A DNA stretch of 64,000 bases from contig OZ024891.1 in NCBI GenBank assembly GCA_964017195.1, positions 7,155,994-7,219,993 of the forward strand, read 5' to 3'. This stretch comes from Siderastrea radians. Lineage: Eukaryota; Cnidaria; Anthozoa; Scleractinia; Rhizangiidae. Made by a program: the position numbers and the translations under genes. The notes below the pieces were generated by a model. It made no database searches and had not been told where the DNA came from. It worked only from the letters and a program-made list of their open reading frames with translations. This document shows, in pieces, positions 41,481-50,680 of the stretch (position 1 is the stretch's first letter; the number at the start of each line of letters is the position of its first letter).

Positions 41481-42461
41481 TTACATCAGATCGTTTATAT
41501 CTACCCAGGAATTGAATTTTTCTGGGTAACCGCTCCACTTCACCAAAGCTTTACCTTTTCGAGCGTCTCGTCGAATTACTTTCTCAATACGGTAAACGTC
41601 TTGAACAGCCTTCTGCATCTCCCGTTCATAAAAAGAACCTGATATCTCCTCACCACTGAGATCTTTGAGTCTGTAAGTGATCGGATTGGTGTATTGTATC
41701 TTGTCAACTGTAAAAACTTCTTCTGTCCAATTGGCTGTGTATCCTTTATCAAAGACAGGACGTTTGTACTTAGATATTCTAACCTTATCACCGACTCTGT
41801 ATTTTGACTTTGTTGAGATTGGCTTCATATCACCGTATAGATTAAAGTAAACAACTCCTTCATTCTTCTTTTTACTGGCTTCTATGGGCGTCATTTTGAT
41901 AGAGCTATGTCTGGTATTGTTATACTGTTTCACTAATTTGGGTAACATTTCAAGATACTGTGTATTACCTTGAACAGTAAACTGCTTCCACATCTTGGTT
42001 TTAATTGTACGGTTCCATCTTTCGCAAACTGACGACTTTTCCTCATTCTCAGTTGAGTACAAGGTTATTTTATTCTTATCAAGTAGTTCCTTAACATGTT
42101 TGTTGTAATACTCTTTCCCTTTATCAGTCCAAAGATATTGTGGTTTACGCCCCTCTTTGAATATTGTTTTGAATGCATTCATAACGGTTTCACCCTTTTT
42201 ATCTTTTAATGGGACGATCCAACCGTATTTACTAAACACATCGAGTACCATGAGAAGATATCTATAACCCTTATTCCATCGACTGAATTTTTGCATCTCA
42301 ACGATATCTGAACACCATGTCTCGTCAATATGGTTTACAATTACCCGCCGCCGGGTGAAGTTACGCTTTATCGGTTTATGAAGCTCATCTGCTAATTTTT
42401 CTTGCCAGTTTTCTTCACTCGACGGCCTTTTCAGTTTAAACCAAGACCAAGTTTTTGTTTT
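41481..42461 (-). pseudogene. INT: Integrase with chromodomain, no start codon
   Basis: The frame is open from 42461 to 41481, but has no ATG upstream of 42296, which lies inside the catalytic core. The first catalytic Asp is in TWCSDIVEMQ, the second in YLWTDKGKEY and the Glu in SSVCERWNRT. A DNA-binding segment (SKYRVGDKVRISKY) and a chromodomain (YRIEKVIRRDAR, KWSGYPEKFNSWV) complete it. The usual N-terminal zinc-like domain is absent. The 5' end overlaps the phospholipase stop codon by about 30 bases in another frame. Either it is expressed by splicing or fusion with the upstream gene, or it has lost its start. Confidence 0.85.
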
Positions 42462-43023
42462 TTATCAATAATATTTCGTGCCATCCAATGACCCCATTGT
42501 CTCTCATTATAAGGAACAGAATCCAACGCTTTGACCATTTTCCTGTCGGCTTTGTTCTTACATTTTTTATCATCTTTACAAACTGAATAATCAACATCAT
42601 GCTGCATCGCTATGGCATCGGTCTTACCCGTTGGTTTGTCATATATCTCGAGTATCTCTCCTGTTTTTGGATCCCATCTCACCTGATTTTCAAGATCGTT
42701 ATAGGGGCCTGTGTATCGATGCCCTGGAAGAGTCCTGAACCCCCTTTTGGTTTAGGGAGTTTTCCAATCATTTTATGAATGTCAAGCCCACCTCCATCCA
42801 AATCCTTTCTGTCGGTTTTATACTTTCTATTTGGTCTGATTTTAGTGGATAATTGATCAAGCATCTCTGATCCTGTTTTTTGAATGAAAGGAGTTGCTCT
42901 TTCCAAAGCATAATCGAGAGCCTTTTTCTGCAGTTTTGGGTTTCTCAAGGCTTCTGATCCATAATATCTTCCCATTTCAACTGCTTTTTTTCCAAGCCAA
43001 GGAATACCGTGTTGAATTAACAT
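42431..43023 (-). pseudogene. PLA2: Phospholipase A2 domain protein, frameshifted near 42725
   Basis: The ATG at 43023 starts a frame with a helical region (LGKKAVEMGRYYGSEALRNP) and LPKPKGGSGLFQG. Near 42725 the frame changes by one base. The other frame carries the Ca-binding-loop-like RYTGPYN segment and then the catalytic pair in MQHDVDYSVC, ending at 42431. The second part alone, lacking the loop, would be inactive. The family is the same as 10595-10951 in element 1. It overlaps the integrase frame by about 30 bases. Confidence 0.7.
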
Positions 43024-43079
43024 ATCAGTGCCGGTTGATGCTATTGTATTCAGAATGCCCGCCCCTTCAGACGGGCTAA

Positions 43080-43232
43080 TTAGTTTCCCGTTTGTTTCAC
43101 GAATCTAGTTTTAGTTATTCCACATTCAGCACATGTGCAAAAAAACATGAGTCGACCGTTCTTTGCATATTTATAGCCTGAAGGCTCAACACACTCAGTT
43201 TCTTTTCTTTGTTTCACGCAATACGTTTTCAT
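43080..43232 (-). CDS. 50-aa zinc-ribbon peptide
   Basis: The ATG at 43232 starts MKTYCVKQRKETECVEPSGY, followed by CTCAEC and a basic TRFVKQ end. The Cys spacing (single Cys, then CxCxxC) and basic tail recall DUF5679-like small zinc ribbons. It lies in the gap between the phospholipase and protease genes, which otherwise would be unexplained. Function is unknown. Confidence 0.6.
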   Translation of the reverse strand: MKTYCVKQRKETECVEPSGYKYAKNGRLMFFCTCAECGITKTRFVKQTGN

Positions 43233-43243
43233 TTACAATATGG

Positions 43244-43693
43244 TTACATATTAATTTTTTCAAAATATCTTTCAATGAATCTCTCATTTTTCATGGTATT
43301 ATTAATATCAAAAACTTGCAAAAGGTCAAAATATGACGCACCTCTATTCATCTCATTCAAAAAGTATAAACAAAAGTATCCACAAGTCGTTGTATTCAAG
43401 GCTTGTATCTGGTTATTTTGATGAATTAGAGTGAGATTTTTTTTCTTTGCGTGATTTACAATTTCTTGAAATGGGGGTAATCCAAAGCTGTCAAAATAAT
43501 TAATTTTCCCATTCTTGACATATGTTGCGACCCAATGACTTCCACTCATATATGACGGCTCAAGATTGAAAATGAAAAGCGCCATTTTGTGGTTGTGTGG
43601 AACAGTTTGGTCTTTTGACAACACACCACCTTTGTCTATTGGTATTTTAAGATGACGACACCATTTTAACAAATCGTGATTGCTCAAGGGTAT
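43244..43693 (-). CDS. PRO: Adenain-like cysteine protease, start codon apparently ATA
   Basis: The conserved part begins PLSNHDLLKWCRHL and carries His (GSHWVATYV), Asp (NYFDSFGLPP) and Cys (TTTCGYFCLYFL) of the adenain/Ulp1 triad. The codon before PLSN is ATA (43691-43693), where a start would be expected. The same frame is open further upstream only because it overlaps the end of the neighbouring gene. It may start at ATA, at a spliced exon, or not at all. It would process capsid proteins with GG sites, such as those at 43758-44513. Confidence 0.8.
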   Translation of the reverse strand: MPLSNHDLLKWCRHLKIPIDKGGVLSKDQTVPHNHKMALFIFNLEPSYMSGSHWVATYVKNGKINYFDSFGLPPFQEIVNHAKKKNLTLIHQNNQIQALNTTTCGYFCLYFLNEMNRGASYFDLLQVFDINNTMKNERFIERYFEKINM

Positions 43694-43707
43694 GTCTTTG
43701 TGGAATT

Positions 43708-44513
43708 TTAAAGAATTGTTCCGAGGAGTGGAATCCCATTGAATGGACTGTTTTTCCCTAGAAGCAACCCATTTCCCAATTTTTTTTTTTCCCTCCACCA
43801 GAAAAAGAGTTTTCTTCCCATGTTCCAAAAAATGGAGGTAGTGGTTCATACGCTCCCAATCTGGGGGCTGATCCACCATTTTTTTTAGGAGGTTTTCCAA
43901 TTCTGGGAACTCCTGAACCCGTCATCTTTTTGAAAGCTTCAAGAGCTAGTGGAATACCGATTGATGTAAGAAGAGTGCCTAAGAACCCACCTGTTTGTAC
44001 TTTTGTTGGTTTTATATGAACACCAGAACCAGTTTGCAAGGCATTGAGAATATCTTTTTTCTGTTTATTACTCAATAGATGTTTATGAGCGATGAGTTGA
44101 TCTATTTTAGAATTTGGAATGAGAAAACCACCTGTCTGTGAACCTTTTCCAGATATCTTTTTGACAATCTGAGATGCTCCTTCAGAAGCGGCACCAGCGA
44201 GAGCTGATAATCCTAGAGTCTTTGCTAATGTTGGTCCAAAAGTTCGACCAAGTGTCAAGATTGAACTCAAAAGTGAACCACCAACCTGTTTTCTAATATT
44301 TGTCTTGGCCAGTTTTATTTCCATTCCCTTATTCATAGCTCGGTTCTTTTCCAACCTTTTAACAGTTGTTGAAGGAACAAGAAGAGTATCACTTCCATTT
44401 AAGGCATCTTTTGTTAACCTCAGGGTGATTGTTTCACGGTTGTGAAAAGCTTTACTTAGTTTCATTTTTTGATTCTCAGAAAGCGTAACGTTAATCTCAT
44501 ACAATTGTGTCAT
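43708..44513 (-). pseudogene. Hydrophobic GG-rich capsid-associated protein, frameshifted in a T/A run near 43780-43790
   Basis: From ATG 44513 the protein has an N-terminal beta-like domain (YEINVTLSENQKMKLSKAFH). Two hydrophobic stretches follow (LLSSILTLGRTFGPTLAKTL and LLTSIGIPLALEAF) with adenain-like sites KQVGG, SQTGG and VQTGG. Further on is PPFFGTWE. At 43780-43790 an 11-base homopolymer occurs. The frame in use ends at 43758, whereas a third frame continues to 43708 with a family-like tail ending at IPLLGTIL. This looks like a pX/pVI-type membrane-active capsid protein by layout. The lesion is a one-base change in the run or an assembly error. Confidence 0.65.
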
Positions 44514-44517
44514 ATTT

Positions 44518-44539
44518 ATTTTATTTCACGAAATAAAAT
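44518..44539. promoter_or_regulatory. 22-bp palindrome upstream of the capsid-associated gene
   Basis: ATTTTATTTC-AC-GAAATAAAAT is a perfect inverted repeat 5 bases from the ATG at 44513. Its ATTTCACGAAAT core recurs upstream of polymerase B. It may be a regulatory site or RNA processing signal. Confidence 0.45.
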
Positions 44540-44562
44540 AAATTCAGGAAATATTTTTTGAA

Positions 44563-45852
44563 TTAGACAATCATAAGTTCATTTCCAACATTGTTGACAA
44601 TAACCTCATTTTCGTAAAATACGATAGCATGAGCTCTCACATTAGCTGTTGGCGCTGTATTCAATCTGTAGTTCAAAATCAGTTGTTTTGGGTCTCTAGT
44701 GATAGCCTCTTTTTGGTAGGTTAGATCAAAATAGACAAGACCGTAAAGAGATGCAAAATTATGAACATTTAACTGCGTTCCTGTATTCAGATCATTCTTT
44801 CGAAAAGCATAAGACATTAGATCGTTGAAGATTCTTACTTTTGAATCAGCATCGTACTCCAATTCAGGGTAAAAAGTACTATTTCCATACTCCAAACGAC
44901 ATGATGCAAGAGAGCTATTAGCATCTGCAGAATTCAGCTTGAAAGTATCAAAAATGTAAGGAGTTCTCTGAGATTCCTCATTGTTTGGACCATTAGTTCT
45001 CTGTAGATAAATGAATACATGTTTAACATTGTCAATGGCTGGGCTAATCTGAAACATGTTTTGAACTGCTCTTGTATTTGCACTCTGAATATACATATCT
45101 TTCATGTACGTCCATTTGGTTGGTTTGAGAAAATCTTTCACAAATTCACCGTATGCACTATCTTTCGGAACCATTCTTGGAAGCCAAAGATGAAATCGAG
45201 TTACAACCACTCGTCCATCATCAGCAGCAGCTGCTTTGTGAATCAATTCATCATCATCATTCAAGTCCAGTTCGAATGTGAGCTGCATGGGAGGAAGCAT
45301 CTTGTCTTCCAATTCTTCAAAGAAACTGTATCTATTCAACGGAATGATCTCATTCACGCTTTTGGCTCCACCACCACCATTGTTTTGTTTCGCTTGAGTT
45401 AAAAGTCGCCTTTCTTCAAAACCCGAATTCGTATTTGCTGTTGAATCCTCTGTGTCAAGATACCAAAAACTATTTTTAGCAACTGACCTGCTGAAATCAT
45501 CACTATACTCCAACAAATTTTTAGCATTTACAATTCTATGAATGTCATCACTATCATAGACTATTTTACCAGCAGATTTGATAACCATGTGTTTAATGAG
45601 AGAATGTGCTCCATTAATTATTGAAATTCGATCAGCAGCTGCGAAACCAGATCCATCAGCTTTCTTTTGAAGCTCTTTGGAAACCTCGAAATATCCGTTG
45701 AAATAATCAAAAAGAGTAGATCTGTCTGTTATTGTGAATTTATATCCTGTTTTCTTCTGATAATTGTTGTTTCCAGGTTGTTCAATAATATTATCAAGAG
45801 AGAATCTAACCATTTCATATCTCTGCAGTTTATCACTTGTTCTGAAAGTCAT
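44563..45852 (-). CDS. MCP: Major capsid protein, intact (429 aa)
   Basis: The 429-residue frame is intact from ATG 45852. It opens MTFRTSDKLQRYEMVRFSL and has beta-rich segments (YKFTITDRSTLFDYFNGYFE). A HSLIKHMVIKSAG helix-strand block, PPMQLTFELDL and a C-terminal NYRLNTAP region follow. Its length, position beside the protease and hydrophobic protein, and beta content fit the double jelly-roll Polinton capsid. It is the cnidarian-type family and not close to element 1's capsid by eye. It would form pseudo-hexameric capsomers. Confidence is high on role, lower on fold details. Confidence 0.8.
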   Translation of the reverse strand: MTFRTSDKLQRYEMVRFSLDNIIEQPGNNNYQKKTGYKFTITDRSTLFDYFNGYFEVSKELQKKADGSGFAAADRISIINGAHSLIKHMVIKSAGKIVYDSDDIHRIVNAKNLLEYSDDFSRSVAKNSFWYLDTEDSTANTNSGFEERRLLTQAKQNNGGGGAKSVNEIIPLNRYSFFEELEDKMLPPMQLTFELDLNDDDELIHKAAAADDGRVVVTRFHLWLPRMVPKDSAYGEFVKDFLKPTKWTYMKDMYIQSANTRAVQNMFQISPAIDNVKHVFIYLQRTNGPNNEESQRTPYIFDTFKLNSADANSSLASCRLEYGNSTFYPELEYDADSKVRIFNDLMSYAFRKNDLNTGTQLNVHNFASLYGLVYFDLTYQKEAITRDPKQLILNYRLNTAPTANVRAHAIVFYENEVIVNNVGNELMIV

Positions 45853-45859
45853 CTTTTAT

Positions 45860-46243
45860 TTATATGTTTAAAACTTTTTTATTTTTTTTGTTTTTTATAC
45901 CTTTTCCGGAAATCAATCTATTCAATATCACGTTGTAATCTTCTTCTTCTTCTTTTTGTTTGTTTGTTGCTTTTGGAACTTGTTTTCCCAAAGACTGAAG
46001 GTCTTTTATGAAAAGATGGCCTGATTTTTCAGCAACTTTTTCAACAACTTTTTTACCAAGTTTATCACCAGCACTTTCTATTCCCGATTTCAAAGCTTTT
46101 TTAGCAACAGGTTTTAAAACTTTATCCACAATCATTTTCATTGGTTTGAAAATATTATCCACAATTAAACCTGATCCTTTATGTTTGTAAACAAATCTTC
46201 CAAGACTTGGATGAAAAATTCGTTTGTAATTGTAGGTTGGCAT
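45860..46243 (-). CDS. Small basic capsid-associated protein (127 aa)
   Basis: It opens MPTYNYKRIFHPSLGRFVYK, then a Lys-rich amphipathic region (KPVAKKALKSGIESAGDKLG) and a KQKEEEED acidic patch. No enzyme motif is present. It lies 7 bases upstream of the capsid gene. Structure or core function is inferred from place and charge. Confidence 0.55.
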   Translation of the reverse strand: MPTYNYKRIFHPSLGRFVYKHKGSGLIVDNIFKPMKMIVDKVLKPVAKKALKSGIESAGDKLGKKVVEKVAEKSGHLFIKDLQSLGKQVPKATNKQKEEEEDYNVILNRLISGKGIKNKKNKKVLNI

Positions 46244-46250
46244 TTTATAA

Positions 46251-47018
46251 TTATCTTTTATTTTTTTTTTCTCTCAAAATCAGAGAAAATGATGTATCTG
46301 CGTCATTCAAATCTATTATTCGTCGTTTACCATCAGTAATGTATATCCGCAGGGTGTTTATGATATACTTATTCACTGGATAATATTGAACTCTCAAAGG
46401 CTCTTTAGTAAAAGCATAAGATGGTTGTAAATCATTTGTTCCAAAGGTGTAAATAATATCTGTCTCATCCCCATCAACAAGACTCTCTGAAATAAGATCA
46501 CAATGTATATTCAAAATCTCTGTATCTTGACTGAGATTTGGTGTGTAGTCACCAACATTTTTAGAACTGGTTAAAATTCTTTTATTAAAACCAATTAAAT
46601 CTCTGAAATTTGATGTTGTGAGGTCTAGTTGATAGTTTGTTGCCAGATTTATTGTTGTTTTGAAAGTTGTGTTGTTAAATTTCAAGGTTATTGGATATGA
46701 AGTCGTGCTTGAAGTCTTTATTTTTGTTTTTTCTTTGATGAAATTATTGAAACTGACATAATTCCATGTACCTGGTGGGAAGGTTATATCTTTCCAAGTT
46801 TTTCCACCGTCAGAAGAGTATTTTATTTTTTGGTTGTCCAGCTCTGATGTGATATTGAACCATGTGAAAGACATGGATATAATTCGACCTAAACCAAGTT
46901 CATATTGTCTGTTTGGATCAAGTATTATTGGTTGATTATATCTGATTGTGAAATCACTAGGCTTATTTTTTGTTTGTTTCTTAACGTTATGAGAAGATAA
47001 TACTAATGTTGTTTGCAT
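46251..47018 (-). CDS. Penton-like minor capsid protein (255 aa)
   Basis: From ATG 47018 the frame has TTLVLSSHN, FTIRYNQPIILDPNRQYELG, a GGKTWKDITFPPGTWNYVSF segment, IHCDLISESLVDG and a C-terminal VNKYIINTLRIYITDG. It shares the order of N-terminal and C-terminal segments with the two element 1 proteins at 2484-4595, though sequences are far diverged. The family is the proposed Polinton penton. It is intact and 7 bases downstream of the next gene's stop would be typical dense packing. Confidence 0.65.
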   Translation of the reverse strand: MQTTLVLSSHNVKKQTKNKPSDFTIRYNQPIILDPNRQYELGLGRIISMSFTWFNITSELDNQKIKYSSDGGKTWKDITFPPGTWNYVSFNNFIKEKTKIKTSSTTSYPITLKFNNTTFKTTINLATNYQLDLTTSNFRDLIGFNKRILTSSKNVGDYTPNLSQDTEILNIHCDLISESLVDGDETDIIYTFGTNDLQPSYAFTKEPLRVQYYPVNKYIINTLRIYITDGKRRIIDLNDADTSFSLILREKKNKR

Positions 47019-47028
47019 TTTAATATAT

Positions 47029-48015
47029 TCACATGAAAAAGTTTTTGTAAATTTTGTTATATTTATCTTTATTAATTATGTAATTTCTCAATAAAATATC
47101 AAGAATAGCAACACCTGTGTTTCTTAGCTCTATGCTATTATTACCAGCATCAATTGATCCCATTATTAATACTAACTTTTTGAGAGCTTCTTTAGGGTTG
47201 ATAAAAACAGCACTTACATTTCCACCTCGCTTTGTTGTTTTTCTTTTGAGACCAGAGCCTTTGATACTATTCAACTTATTTTTGTTAAAGTTGATATAAT
47301 CATTGAGAACTTTTCGAGCGTCGTCGATGACCTTTCTTCTGAACTGTGCTTCAGATTGGCTTATCAAACCTTTATTCAACTGCTTTGTAATGTGTGTTTT
47401 GTAACCTGGAAGTTGTTGTCTTTTCTTGACCGCATTTTCGATTTTCTTTGACAAGAAAGAATGCCTTGTTTTTTCTGTCATATCTTCTCTTTCGAGTTGT
47501 GCTTCAATGTCATCATAGTTGGCCAATCCAAGTTCATCTAAAGTCTCATTTATTCTATCTTCTTCAAAAATCTCATAATCTGGAACTTCATCTTCTTCAT
47601 ATTCTGGGGGGTCTTCAAGTTGTTGCATATACTCAGGATTGACGTATATTTTCTTTTTTCCTGTTTCCAAATCTTTTAGAACATCATCATATGAGGGTGG
47701 TTTTGGAACAAGCTGTTTAGTATTTTCTGGTTCATGAAACAAATCTTCAAGATTGTAATCTGGTATTCCTTCATCATCTATATTGATACCATAATCTGGA
47801 ACCTCTACTTTTTTCCTTTGCAACCGTCTTTTAAAAGGTTGAGGTTGCGTCAACTCCTTCAAACTGGATGTTATTGGTTTGAAAAGCTTCTCTGCTTCAA
47901 CATCACTCATTGTATCGGTTATTTTCTTTTGTTTTAGCGTTTCCCTAATAGTATTGACATCTTGACCTATTTTCGATCTTTTTTCAGCCATTTCTTTCCA
48001 CTTGAGGAGACTCAT
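47029..48015 (-). CDS. Structural-type protein of 328 aa, first gene of the leftward block
   Basis: From ATG 48015, the N-terminus is MSLLKWKEMAEKRSKIGQDV, followed by helical, acidic and proline-tyrosine-rich segments (KQLVPKPPSYDDVLKDLE, EDPPEYEEDEVPDYE). A basic coiled region and a helical C-terminus complete it. PPSY and PPEY are PPxY-type late-domain motifs, known in retroviruses to recruit host ubiquitin ligases, but whether they act here is unknown. It is probably a virion scaffold or core component. Function is not established. Confidence 0.55.
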   Translation of the reverse strand: MSLLKWKEMAEKRSKIGQDVNTIRETLKQKKITDTMSDVEAEKLFKPITSSLKELTQPQPFKRRLQRKKVEVPDYGINIDDEGIPDYNLEDLFHEPENTKQLVPKPPSYDDVLKDLETGKKKIYVNPEYMQQLEDPPEYEEDEVPDYEIFEEDRINETLDELGLANYDDIEAQLEREDMTEKTRHSFLSKKIENAVKKRQQLPGYKTHITKQLNKGLISQSEAQFRRKVIDDARKVLNDYINFNKNKLNSIKGSGLKRKTTKRGGNVSAVFINPKEALKKLVLIMGSIDAGNNSIELRNTGVAILDILLRNYIINKDKYNKIYKNFFM

Positions 48016-48164
48016 TTTATTTAATCGAAATAAAAAAAAATATTATTTTTGGGTTATTGAATATAAAAAAGCTCGCATGGCGTGTCGCATGGCGTGTCGC
48101 ATGGCGTGTCGCATGGCGTGTTGCATAAAATTATTGAGAAAAAATTCTGTTGTGAATTAATAAA
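48016..48164. promoter_or_regulatory. Divergent promoter region of element 2 with 12-bp tandem repeats
   Basis: It separates the leftward and rightward gene blocks. Four copies of TCGCATGGCGTG run from 48073 to 48120, and a TATAAAAAA sequence lies at 48062-48070. The repeats could bind a regulator or set the promoter strength. Confidence 0.55.
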
Positions 48165-48767
48165 ATGGAAATACCAAACTATGATGTGAAAGGTGATAAA
48201 GATAGTAATTTCACCCAATTACATCCTTTCATGCCAGATAGATGCTTCAGAATGTTAATCTGCGCTCCTAGTGGAAGTGGTAAAACCAATCTTTTACTTC
48301 ACATGATAAACAAACCCCTATTATTTTTTGATAAGATTTATCTATATGCTAAAAACTTACAGCAAAACAAGTATCAATATTTGTTGAAAAAATTTGAACC
48401 TCTTTCGAAAAAATATGGTTATAATATCATTGAAGCTAGCAACGGTGAGATAATTCCTTTACCTAACATGGATGATGGAAACCAAAAGTTAATCATTTTC
48501 GATGATTACTTGAACACTGGAGTGAAAAATGATCGAGAAATACGAAACTATTTTCAGTCTTTTTACAATACAGACAAAACCATCAGATTAAACTGTTCCC
48601 ATCACTGCATTTTCGATTTTCCAAGCAAGAATGAACAGAGTAGGATATGTCAAGAATTGAACGTTAAGAAAGACGACTATCTCTTAGCAACAAATGAACC
48701 ATATACTTTTCTATATGTTGATAAACCACGAAAATTCAACGCAAAAAATTTTATTAAAATAATCTGA
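48165..48767 (+). CDS. ATP: Packaging ATPase, P-loop intact but core segment missing
   Basis: The Walker A motif APSGSGKT is at residues 34-41 and Walker B (LIIFDD) at 109-114. After IRNYF (residue 130) the frame goes directly to QSFYNTDKTIRLNCSHHC. In element 1's ATPase, the same stretch holds about 15 more residues, including the HSHHQNVTVLYLCQ strand that normally follows Walker B. The in-frame loss leaves the frame open but removes a core beta strand, so the enzyme is probably inactive. It is 200 residues long instead of about 215-220. Confidence 0.85.
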   Translation: MEIPNYDVKGDKDSNFTQLHPFMPDRCFRMLICAPSGSGKTNLLLHMINKPLLFFDKIYLYAKNLQQNKYQYLLKKFEPLSKKYGYNIIEASNGEIIPLPNMDDGNQKLIIFDDYLNTGVKNDREIRNYFQSFYNTDKTIRLNCSHHCIFDFPSKNEQSRICQELNVKKDDYLLATNEPYTFLYVDKPRKFNAKNFIKII

Positions 48768-48778
48768 AGAGTTAATAA

Positions 48779-50464
48779 ATGAGTTTTTACAACGGAGTAT
48801 TGAATTTTAATCATTTTATGAATTCGAGAGGTCTCAGAGGTTTACCTGGTATTGGATTTAAATTAGATGCTTATAATGATTATGATATGCAGAATAAAAA
48901 ATTAGTGAATGTAAAACAAGGAACCAATAATAATGATGTGGTTACAAAAAGCCAGTTAGATAGTGAAATAGCTAAGATTCCAAGTGCGGATACAACTCAG
49001 TTTGTGAAAAAGACAGGAGCAACTATGAATGGAGACCTAATTTTACAACCACAGCCGTACCCAATTCATGGAAACACGAATAAAGCCATCTCTTATAACA
49101 CAGCCCGGAATATATTCTTGAGTAAAAAAGAAGGCGGGTCTATGCTACAATCTTTAGACATGAACAACCATTTCATAACAAATATCAAAGACCCAGTTAA
49201 TTCAGACCATGTAGTAAATAAAAAATATGTCGATAATCAGCTTGCGAAAAAATTAGATAAGGACACTACTATCGATATGAAAGATAACGCGATCACCAAT
49301 GTCAAATTTCCAGTAAACCAAAAAGACGTTGCTACTGTAGAATATATCACTCAGAGAATCACTAACTCGCAAAAAAATTATCTCAAACTTGATGGCACAA
49401 CAAGTATGTCGGGAGACTTGAATTTAAATAACAATAAAATTATTAACTTACAAACCGATTCAAAAAATTCGAAATCCGCAGTTAATGTTGAGTTAATGGA
49501 AAATGAAATAACAGATTTGAGAAATCTTGTCACTCAAAAAATTCATGAATCTCAGATCACTAGCTCGGGGAAAAAAGATGTATTCAGATATTTAATGGAA
49601 AACGACGACGAATCTTCAAGTGAATTAAATATTCAGGTTTTGGGTATTGTTGATTTTTCCAATTCTCCACATCAAATTAATAAAAAAGCTTACCAACTTA
49701 AACTCCTGTTTCAAAAAAGCTCACCAAACCAGTACCAATCACGCCTCGGTTTTAACCTTTATAAACTTCCAGTCGGTTACTATACTTTAGTAGTTGAATG
49801 GTTTCCGCCAGAAATGAGTGAGTTGAGTGTGGCAGTGCAAGGCACTACTATTTCAATTTCTAATTATGCAACAAAAACATTCGAGAAGTACACGAAAACA
49901 GTTATCAATTTTCACCGATGGGGTAGCTCACCTCCACAATTTATTTATCTCGATCTACACGGTACAGTTACTTTTCCATCACTTTTAACAATTGGACATC
50001 TTATTGTTTATGGTGTAAAAGAAACAATTTCAAACGTTGACCCAAGTGTCTATGACACCGCTTTTGTTATTGAGAATGGAAAAATGGTGATGGAAGCAGA
50101 TTTATCTTTAAACGGACACAATTTGCGTGGTTCCGTTCATTACATAAATGGGATTTTGAATACAAAAAATGGGAACACATTTTTATTAAATGGTTGCGAT
50201 AAAATAATTATTCCAAATAATTGCCATATATTAACTATAACAGTGCTCTATTTCAAAGTCAAAAGACGATATACACCTATTTCTTTAAAAGTAAAACACA
50301 GTGACCATTTAACTCAATCAATCACTTACACTTCAATCCAATCAACTAAATCACAGACAATAAATATCAATTTAGTACTAGCGTTTGGTCATATGGGTGT
50401 GGAATTGGCTTCGGTTATAAAAAATGTGGAACTGTTACTGTTGATTGAATATAGAGTGCCATAA
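48779..50464 (+). CDS. Fibre-like attachment protein with phage-type shaft repeats (561 aa)
   Basis: It starts 11 bases after the ATPase. Collagen-like triplets (GLRGLPGIG) occur at residues 18-26. Shaft-like repeats lie near 36-60, 127-154, 166-190 and 210-240, each with an N-x-I/L-x-N-V/I pattern, then P and Asp, and a VNKKYVD-type segment. This is the repeat seen in phage tail fibres and their trimeric shafts. A beta-rich head domain (about 270-561) follows. A virion spike that binds host cells is inferred. No similar gene is seen in the visible part of element 1. Confidence 0.65.
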   Translation: MSFYNGVLNFNHFMNSRGLRGLPGIGFKLDAYNDYDMQNKKLVNVKQGTNNNDVVTKSQLDSEIAKIPSADTTQFVKKTGATMNGDLILQPQPYPIHGNTNKAISYNTARNIFLSKKEGGSMLQSLDMNNHFITNIKDPVNSDHVVNKKYVDNQLAKKLDKDTTIDMKDNAITNVKFPVNQKDVATVEYITQRITNSQKNYLKLDGTTSMSGDLNLNNNKIINLQTDSKNSKSAVNVELMENEITDLRNLVTQKIHESQITSSGKKDVFRYLMENDDESSSELNIQVLGIVDFSNSPHQINKKAYQLKLLFQKSSPNQYQSRLGFNLYKLPVGYYTLVVEWFPPEMSELSVAVQGTTISISNYATKTFEKYTKTVINFHRWGSSPPQFIYLDLHGTVTFPSLLTIGHLIVYGVKETISNVDPSVYDTAFVIENGKMVMEADLSLNGHNLRGSVHYINGILNTKNGNTFLLNGCDKIIIPNNCHILTITVLYFKVKRRYTPISLKVKHSDHLTQSITYTSIQSTKSQTININLVLAFGHMGVELASVIKNVELLLLIEYRVP

Positions 50465-50502
50465 ACATTTTTTCATTTATTATATATCCATCTGATTGGA
50501 GC

Positions 50503-50589
50503 ATGGAATGCTTTTTAGAATATATTATCCCAAAAGAAATAAGCGTTGAGGTTTCCGAAGATAATGAGAACAGCTATTTTAATCAATGA
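50503..50589 (+). CDS. Possible 28-aa peptide or gene remnant
   Basis: An ATG at 50503 opens a short frame rich in Glu and Ile that ends at 50589. The following sequence is coding-like but stop-rich. It may be a remnant of a small gene between the fibre and membrane-protein genes. Support is weak. Confidence 0.2.
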   Translation: MECFLEYIIPKEISVEVSEDNENSYFNQ

Positions 50590-50680
50590 AATTATTGAGA
50601 ATATAGAAAAATAGTTTGAAACATCAGAACATTAACTCAAATATTGAAGAGTTTTTCAAAAATGTAACCATATAATAAAT

